From assembly GCA_020796225.1 (NCBI GenBank), contig CM036768.1, forward strand, positions 39,132,789 through 39,196,788: a stretch of 64,000 nucleotides of DNA, given 5' to 3'. Below are positions 57,945 to 64,000 of this stretch, piece after piece; position 1 is the first letter of the stretch, and each line of letters begins with the position of its first letter. Source of the stretch: Arion vulgaris (lineage: Eukaryota; Mollusca; Gastropoda; Stylommatophora; Arionidae). Under the pieces are notes generated by a model that searched no databases, was not told the DNA's origin, and was given only the letters and a program-made list of their open reading frames with translations. The position numbers and the translations under genes were made by a program.

Positions 57945-58062
57945 TTAAACGCGCTCGTATTGTAGGGCTAGCCAATGGGTGCCGTAAGAAATAAGGGTTT
58001 GTGGTTCGAATCCTTTGTTTGGTAATTAGTTTTTTCTGGAAGAACCTAATACACGTACACTG
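57945..58062 (+). mobile_element. tRNA-like SINE head, solitary relative of the 44-bp array
   Basis: Box A-like TAGCCAATGGG lies at 57969-57979 and a perfect box B GGTTCGAATCC at 58003-58013, separated as in tRNA genes. Upstream GCGCTCGTATTGTAGG matches the array monomer. Downstream TAATTAG, a T-run and CCTAATACACGTACAC match the sequence just after the array (57352-57393). It does not fold convincingly as a functional tRNA, so I call it a SINE or tRNA pseudogene. Confidence 0.65.
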
Positions 58063-58207
58063 TCTATCTAGCAATAATCGGCGCAGGATCAAGTGACATA
58101 AGGATGTTTTCCTGGAAGTTACACTTGTGCTAAAATACTGCAGAGAGCTGTGATTTGTCTGACAACTTTCTTCATGCTTGCTGGACTCCACGCTTCCTCT
58201 TATGTTT

Positions 58208-58408
58208 TTTTCCCGATCCAGAAGCACTTGAGCTTTTCAGCTCTTGGCTCGGTGCCATGGACATCGTAACCCTTCGGTTCGGTGCCACGAACACCATAAA
58301 TCTGGGGAATCTGTGACTTTTTCTGCCATTCCGCGGAATTGAACCCGCACACACAGAGGAATAGTCACCCGTAGTCCAACGCGCTACGAACACGCTGGAC
58401 AGACGGGC
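58208..58408 (-). mobile_element. tRNA-derived SINE, family A, copy 2, 13-bp target duplication
   Basis: TCCTCTTATGTTT at 58195-58207 is repeated exactly at 58409-58421. The minus strand reads GAGCCCGTCTGTCCAGCGTG, TAGCGCGTTGG (box A), GGTTCAATTCC (box B), then the same body as 46505-46718 (GTGTTCGTGGCACCGAACC, GATGTCCATGGCACCGAGCC) and a short A tail. The 73-residue frame over it is incidental. Confidence 0.95.
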
Positions 58409-58670
58409 TCCTCTTATGTTTAAAAGGAGCTCTGTATTTATGTTTTCTTAGTCATGTATATTCCCATTTATACCTACCATCATTTCCCTTTCCTGCTCTT
58501 TCCCTGTGTGCATCTTTGCCTACATATTTCTCCATCTCTTTATACAAATTTACGTAGGGACACGTCTTTCTCCTTTTTTCTTAACCTCTCATCCCTTTTT
58601 CTTTCTTTAATTTTTTCCCAAATCTTTTTCTATTTTTCCTCCGGCAAACACCAACATTAGTCTTTTTATT

Positions 58671-59141
58671 CCATTTCAATCTCACCAAACCATCTCCTCT
58701 TTACCTCTATCTTTTCATATATTGCATCAATGTTATATTCCATTTTAATCTCACCAAACCATCTCCTTTCTATCTCTATCTTTTCATATATTGCATCAAT
58801 GTTATATTCCATTTTAATCTCACCAAACCATCTCATTTCTATCTCTATCTTTTCATATATTGCATCAATGTTATATTCCATTTTAATCTCACCAAACCAT
58901 CTCCTTTCTATCTCTATCTTTTCATATATTGCATCAATGTTATATTCCATTTTAATCTCACCAAACCATCTCCTTTCTATCTCTATCTTTTCATATATTG
59001 CATCAATGTTATATTCCATTTTAATCTCACCAAACCATCTCCTTTCTATCTCTTCATATATTGCATCAATGTTATATTCCATTTTAATCTCACCAAACCA
59101 TCTCCTTTCTATCTCTATCTTTTCATATATTGCATCAATAT
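58671..59141. repeat. 69-bp tandem repeat, about 7 copies
   Basis: The monomer is TCTCACCAAACCATCTCCTT, TCTATCTCTATCTTTTCATA, TATTGCATCAATGTTATATT, CCATTTTAA (69 bp), with one shortened copy near 59045. As 69 is 23 codons, both strands keep long frames (155 residues plus, 138 minus). These are repeat-driven and mutually antisense, so not taken as genes. The preceding 58430-58670 is T-rich with no gene. Confidence 0.93.
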
Positions 59142-59219
59142 TCTCTCCTATCCTTCTTTTTATAAGCAGAACTGCTTTCCAAGCTAGACAAATCTAAATC
59201 TAAAATACAAAAAACGTTT

Positions 59220-59588
59220 AGGCCTAACCCAGATTCGAAAGAAGATTCTGTTACAACCTTGTAATGTATAAGAAGATTCTAATAGTGAACAAGATGAGGA
59301 TTTAAATTCAGAAAGTGAATCAGGGGATTATTTGTTAATCAAATTTGCAACCAAAAGGTCAATAGTTCATTATGCTGCAAAAATAGCAACCATCAACAAC
59401 TGCCTCAAAGAATGGGTGGTTCATTACTTGAAATATCACAAAACACAAACATTATGCCTGATGAACCTGAGGAATTTGTTACAGATGAAGATATCCTCAT
59501 GAAACTACCGCCTCCTGTTGAACATGTGGGAACTGAAAGGAAAGCGGTTTTTTTCCCTGTGGATTTGTCCTATTTGAATCTCCAGTGA
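59220..59588 (+). pseudogene. C-terminal relic of a DDE-type (pogo/Tigger- or Jerky-like) transposase
   Basis: The plus strand reads an acidic stretch SNSEQDEDLNSESESGDYLL followed by IKFATKRSIVHYAAKIA (59272-59390). After a slip it reads MPDEPEEFVTDEDILMKLPP, TERKAVFFPVDLSYLNLQ and a natural stop at 59586-59588. From memory of the family, the pattern acidic-serine linker, GDYxLVKF, KLPPP, FPVDLSxYN is typical of C-termini of CENP-B-like/DDE transposase-derived proteins in invertebrates. The catalytic domain is absent. The family name is an inference that a profile search should test. Confidence 0.6.
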
Positions 59589-59818
59589 TGCAGATAATCT
59601 CCATGTTGTTTAACCATGTATGTGAAAGATGTCAGAAGTTAGATCAAAGAACATTTTTACATCTGTTGTGAAGCTTGTTATGTGTCCTGATTTTTGACCC
59701 ACCGTGCTCCTATACTGGGGCACAGCGGGTCACATGGGGTAGGGTAATGTTAACTTATTTTATTCCCAAGAGTTATTAGTTTAACACAAAATATATTTTT
59801 TACTGTGAACCTAAGTTG

Positions 59819-60033
59819 GTCACTCTAAACACTGGTACAGTAGTCACTCTATGTACTGATACAGTAGTCACACTAAACACTGGTACAGTAGTCACTCTAT
59901 GTACTGATACAGTAGTCACCCTAAACACTGGTACAGTAGTCACTCTATGTACTGGTACAGTAGTCACCCTAAACACTGGTACAGTAGTCACCCTATGTAC
60001 TGATACAGTAGTCACCCTAAACACTGGTACACT
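59819..60033. repeat. 24-bp tandem repeat arranged as 48-bp dimers
   Basis: Units alternate between CACTCTAAACACTGGTACAG TAGT and CACTCTATGTACTGATACAG TAGT types, about nine in all. Sequences on both sides contain GGGGCACAG/CCCACTGTGCCCC phrases (59716-59735 and 60080-60095), so the array lies between two similar GC patches that may be DNA-transposon 3' sequence. Frames on both strands (74-75 residues) come from the period being divisible by three. Confidence 0.9.
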
Positions 60034-60270
60034 AAAACCTTAAGAACTCTAAGAACTGAATTTATTAATCCAAAATGTGGCCCACTGTGCCCCGGTTTCC
60101 CCTATACTTCACATTTTACATTAGTTTAGTCATCGAACTAATTAGTGCATAAGTGCTCCGATTTCCTCCTCAGTATGTCTCTCAACATGGGGCAACTAAC
60201 AACACCCACCAGTTCTTACTATTCTTCTTTGGCCACCAGTATAGTCTGTACTATTCTTCTTTGACTACCA

Positions 60271-60515
60271 GGTGAGCATCTGTAGCTCAAGCGGTAGTGA
60301 GCTCGATCACAAACCCAAGCGTACCTGGTTATCACACGGTGGGCAAGTTTGGAAGCAAATTCGTTTCCGTGGGATTTTACAAAAGGTAAAAACAGACCTC
60401 ACTGTTTAGAAAGCATTGGCAAACTACTGAACGTATAAGAGGTGCCTAGAAAATCAACAACTCATTAACTGTGGTTGATGGCTGCGTCTTTTAGGATATG
60501 CCACGATTTTAATTT
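60271..60515 (+). mobile_element. tRNA-derived SINE, family B, copy 4
   Basis: The plus-strand head reads GTGAGCATCTGTAGCTCAAG with box A at 60283-60294 and a mutated box B (GGTTATCACAC) near 60327. The body contains GCAAACTACTGAACGTATAA and the end ACTGTGGTTGATGG and ATATGCCACGATTTT. This copy defines family B's plus-strand orientation. Confidence 0.82.
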
Positions 60516-60544
60516 CATTTTCATAGTGCTCTTATTTAAAGCAC

Positions 60545-60700
60545 ATTTGACTTAGTATTCTTGCAGTCTGAAAAGTGTTATAGATTCGCCATTATTAATG
60601 TAATCATTTATACAGCCTCTCTCCCTTAGAGAATTTAGAATATCATCCTGGTCACCCACTTTTTACAACAGCCATACCTACAAGATTATTGGCACAACAA
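60545..60700 (-). pseudogene. Unrecognised conserved peptide, copy 2
   Basis: The minus strand in shifting frames reads VGMAVV, DDILNSLRERGCINDYIN and LFRLQEY. It matches the pattern of 34640-34835 over about 50 residues. No family is assigned. Confidence 0.45.
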
Positions 60701-61850
60701 ACTTTGCATGGGATATACTTGTGAAATTTTTTCAACCATAACGGCTTTCAGGTCAAACTTATCCCTGTGTTTTGCATGAATAAGATGCCGCCCCAGGACA
60801 CGCTTGTGTGCCCCAAAAAGATTCAGAAATTTTCCAAATCCGGAACATAGTCATAAAGGCTGCACAGCTCTTTGGCGTAGATCATAAAGCCCAAATATAC
60901 GGCGAAAGATAATCGTAAAGAGCAAATCCTAGGGCAAGCTACCCTAGTAAATAAAATGCTGGCACTAAATTGGATATGCTGGCCTAGTCACCATAGGTGC
61001 ATAATTTAGCACAACATAACAACGTTCTTGTCTAAGATCAATTATATATCACAATAAGAATGATAAAAGTGGCGCAAGAACGAAAGACAAGAAGAAGAAA
61101 ATATTCTAAAATGTTTCCGGTGTCACACAATAAGATATAATAAGATATATTTTAACAAAAATGTCAAACGTTTTCTGTCAACATTTAGTACTAGGTTAGA
61201 TGATTATTATTTGATCTTAGCATGTTTGCTTGTTTATAATAACTAGTCTCTTTTATTAGAACTGGATGCACGTGAGTTGTTGGAGTCCACAAGAGAAGCA
61301 AGAATAGTAACACTGACTTACAAGGCATGTCATAAGAGGTGACTAAAGTAGGGTTCAGCTGTAACAGACCAGCTGGTACAAGGCCCCAGAAAGGAAAGAA
61401 AAAGAAAACAATAAGACAAGGAGAAAGGAAATAGAATAGAAAAAAATACAACCCGTGAAATGGCTACAGAAAGGTCACCCGAACCACAGACACTCTCTTT
61501 ACATAAAACATAAATGACTATAGAAAATAACACTAACTAGATAACAAAAGTTTCTGCTAAATTAGCAATGTATTAAGTCAACCCTCAGGAGTCCTCAGGG
61601 ACTCGCATTATAACAAGACAATTTATCGTCATAATACAATATATGCACAACTGGTAAATTATTACACCTAAATATACACAAGAAAGGTTTCAATTACACA
61701 TTAACACGCTATCCTAACACAATTGACCTAATTTAACACTCTAGTTCATTAACCCGTAATATTAAGCTTGTCCTAGAATTTGTCTTCATACTGGCTCAAT
61801 TCTTCCACTGTAATTTGGAAAGTTACTGGCTGGCACTTTCTATAAAAGTT
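60701..61850. repeat. Dispersed-repeat fragments, otherwise no gene
   Basis: 60928-61015 (GGCAAGCTACCCTAGTAAAT, GATATGCTGGCCTA) matches 63743-63830, and 61285-61310 (AGAATAGTAACACTG) matches 63685-63705. The order is reversed relative to the second locus. The purine-rich stretch 61385-61440 resembles the edge of the 1.6-kb insertion (about 9760-9830). The remainder shows nothing assignable. Confidence 0.5.
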
Positions 61851-62146
61851 CTAAATATAGGAAAATGTTCCTCTCGATCACTCTAAATATATAGTGAAAA
61901 TGTTCCTCTCGATCACTCTAAATATATAGTGAAAATGTTCCTCTCGATCTCTCTAAATATATATTGAAAATGTTCCTCTCGATCACTCAATATAGTGAGA
62001 ATGTTCCTGATCACTCTAAGTATAGGAAAATGTTCCTCTCGATCACTCTAAATATAGGAAAAATGTTCCTCTCGATCACTCTAAATATATAGTGAAAATG
62101 TTCCTCTCGAAACACTCTAAATATAGGAAAAATGTTCCTCTCGATT
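61851..62146. repeat. 31-35-bp tandem repeat, about 9 copies
   Basis: The monomer is CTCTAAATATATAGTGAAAA, TGTTCCTCTCGATCA (35 bp), with a shorter form lacking TATAGT. Copies vary by small deletions. Confidence 0.9.
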
Positions 62147-62827
62147 CATATCGGAGAATAATATATATATAATTTACCTATACAATTTCCTCTCAGGACA
62201 CATCCTGACCTCGCTCGTCAGTCACTGGTGATCTCTTTCACTTCAAATCCTTGGTCAGTCAATTAAAAAAATGCGATCACTGCCACTTCACTTTTCTATC
62301 TGTGTTTACCTCTACTGTTGCGTTCTGCCTTCTGCTCTCTTCATTGGGTTCTGTCCTCACTACTTCTGGCTTCACTACCTCTGGCTTAACTCTCAACTAT
62401 CCTAATCAGTACCTCTGGTTCAACTCTTTCTAGCTTAACTGTTCTCTCTCTGTGATTTCTGACTTCCTACTCTCTCTAAATCTATGTCTCAACTGAATAT
62501 ATGTAACCAAAAACCCCAGCTGCCCCTACCTGGGTCTCGAGATTTCCGAGATTAAAGGAGTCCCCGAATACCATGGGATAAACTAATGTCCTGAGTTAGT
62601 AAACTGCTGGTCAGCAACTAAATATTTGTAAACAAGGTGTTTACCTACAGACTCAAGGACACCCAGTGCAATAAGGGGGGTGGTTTGGGTTGACCCCCGA
62701 ATATACCCCTAGACATAACAGTGAAACTGTTACACAGCATGGGGTTGGTTACTCTTCTGGTAGAAATCATTAACCATAAACCCACTCAACCATAAACAAG
62801 TCAAATATGAGGAAAATAATAACTAGG
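62147..62827. other. No gene seen
   Basis: CT-rich then mixed sequence. Small frames without motifs. Confidence 0.5.
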
Positions 62828-63150
62828 AGAGAGAGTGAGAAATGAGAACATCAGAAGCACCGTTGGTACTATACCATGCATTCAGTACATTGAGAAGCCA
62901 AGAATCAAGTGATTCGGCCATCTAATGAGAATGGAACCACATTTACTACCATCACATGTCTACAATAATCAACACTCAGGGAGCAGAGTGCGAGGCAGAC
63001 CAAGAATACGATGGGTAGAGAACATCTCAGAGTCCCTGCAAAAGCATGGACTAACAACGTCAAGCGCAACACACCTGGCACAAAATAGAAAACTAACTCT
63101 CCACACGATGCTTCATGGCAAATGTGGTTAAGATAAGATAAGAATAACTA
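62828..63150 (+). pseudogene. LINE C-terminal end with (TAAGA)n tail
   Basis: The plus strand reads ERVRNENIRSTVGT, FGHLMRMEPHLLP, VRGRPRIRWVENISESLQKH and ATHLAQNRK, then a stop and GGTTAAGATAAGATAAGAAT (63126-63145), which looks like a microsatellite-type 3' tail. Same family as 47763-48190. One stop lies before FGHLMRM. Confidence 0.78.
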
Positions 63151-63159
63151 TGCCAACCA

Positions 63160-63345
63160 ACAGAAAATGAGGCTCCACTTTTTCTTTTTCTCCAATCATG
63201 TATTGCCACACAGCATCAGGATAAAAAGAGATCTCAAGAACAGGCCTTTGTTTGTGCATCATAAATAGTTTGTTTGCTGCCTCTGTTATCTCTGAGATCC
63301 ACCTTTTGGGTGGACAGCCTTTTGCTTTGTATCCACAGGCTCTGC
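63160..63345 (-). pseudogene. LINE C-terminal fragment
   Basis: The minus strand reads ACGYKAKGCPPKRWISEITE, then NKLFMMHKQRPVLEISFYPD, related to 41900-41780. It lies just after the tail of the plus-strand LINE, tail-to-tail with it. Confidence 0.6.
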
Positions 63346-63664
63346 TAGAAGAAGTAAAGAAATGAGGAAGAGCTGGAAGGAGCTACAAGAGAGCTGAAGA
63401 TCGTGGCCTGAGATTAGGGCCTATGCCCCAAAAAAGGGTTAAAAAGGCACACATGTGAGAGAAGAGATTAGCATTGAACCTTAGATAATTATAAGTAAAG
63501 AAAGTTATTTATATGACCAACAACACAATGAAATTTGTTTCACAAACTCTGAGACCAAATTATAAAAAGTATATGTAAAAGGAAAATAAATAGTTTTAAC
63601 ATATCTGCACCGAAAAGCACTTTTCACTCAAATGGTGTATCTACAAATTAAGATAAAGTGTGTT

Positions 63665-63835
63665 GTCGGGTCTCGAGGGAGCAAAGAATAGTAACACTGC
63701 GACCGACAAGACATATTATAAAAGGCCTCTGAGGTAGAGGCCTAGGGAAGCTACCCTAGTAAATAAAAAGTGTTGCACAAATCAAATGTGCTGGCCTAAC
63801 TGTAGGCGCATAACTGACACAAATACTCTTAGGCT
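63665..63835. repeat. Dispersed repeat, second copy
   Basis: GAATAGTAACACTG, GGCCTAGGGAAGCTACCCTA and GTGCTGGCCTAACTGTAGGC match pieces at 61285-61310 and 60928-61015. Probably untranslated retroelement sequence. 63345-63665 and 63835-64000 show no gene. Confidence 0.55.
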
Positions 63836-64000
63836 CAGATCACATACAAATCCCAAAGAGTGGTTAACAAATTGGTCGATATGGAGCGATCGAAGAAGAA
63901 TTTATAGTTGTCTATTTTGTAAAACAACATAGGATAAATCACATGTAGTTTTGTAGGTAAATGATTGCATTTTTAGTTATCAATTAACAAAACGTCAAAT

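Noticed and set aside
57945..58062. Functional tRNA gene
   Set aside because: Box B is perfect, but I cannot form a convincing acceptor or anticodon stem at the expected spacing, and similar sequence is dispersed and tandemly repeated.
58666..59197. Long overlapping frames on both strands (155 and 138 residues) in the 69-bp repeat
   Set aside because: A 69-bp period is 23 codons, so any stop-free monomer stays open on both strands. No domain, and the two frames are mutual antisense.
59800..60043. Paired 74-75-residue frames in the 24-bp repeat
   Set aside because: Same cause: period divisible by three.

Overview
This window looks like repeat-dominated nuclear DNA of an invertebrate animal. 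I found no confident host protein-coding gene, no rRNA or true tRNA gene, no CRISPR array and no bacterial-style operon. The mixture of decayed non-LTR retrotransposons (LINEs) with endonuclease/reverse transcriptase/RNase H domains, tRNA-headed SINEs with target-site duplications, TTAA-flanked DNA-element remnants and minisatellites is typical of metazoan genomes. A mollusc or other lophotrochozoan is my best guess from the flavour of the LINE proteins, held with low confidence.

Positions 1-1560 hold the 3' part of an RNase H-bearing LINE on the minus strand. Positions 1571 to about 40430 are built from a composite macro-unit present about four times: a 'left block' of minus-strand LINE debris, then a 23-bp satellite, then a 'right block' ending in a plus-strand LINE. 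Unit 1 (1571-13977) and unit 2 (13978-31961) are almost identical apart from satellite length (2.8 kb versus 8.3 kb). Unit 3 (31962-37766) is clearly older and diverged; it holds only one satellite monomer and has gained two TTAA-flanked insertions plus a CpG-rich 0.5-kb block. Unit 4 (37767 to about 40430) is partial and interrupted by a fresh 1.07-kb LINE insertion with a 10-bp target duplication. Unit 3 therefore approximates the pre-expansion state of the satellite.

From 40.4 to 54 kb there is a mosaic of short LINE C-terminal fragments of several families on both strands, TTAA elements (one complete at 45485-45757) and three tRNA-derived SINE families. Two SINE insertions in the window's right half-to-middle have clean target duplications (46505-46718 and 53598-53805).

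From 54.6 to 64 kb there is a GC-rich block with imperfect ~120-130-bp repeats, a 29-copy array of a 44-bp monomer that corresponds to the front half of a tRNA-like SINE, several other minisatellites (about 120, 69, 35 and 24 bp), a second complete SINE (58208-58408), the C-terminal relic of a DDE-type transposase ending at a natural stop (59588), and further LINE tails.

The elements do not cooperate as a pathway; they record successive insertion, tandem amplification and decay. Nearly all open reading frames here are short pieces of transposon proteins or frames opened by tandem repeats.
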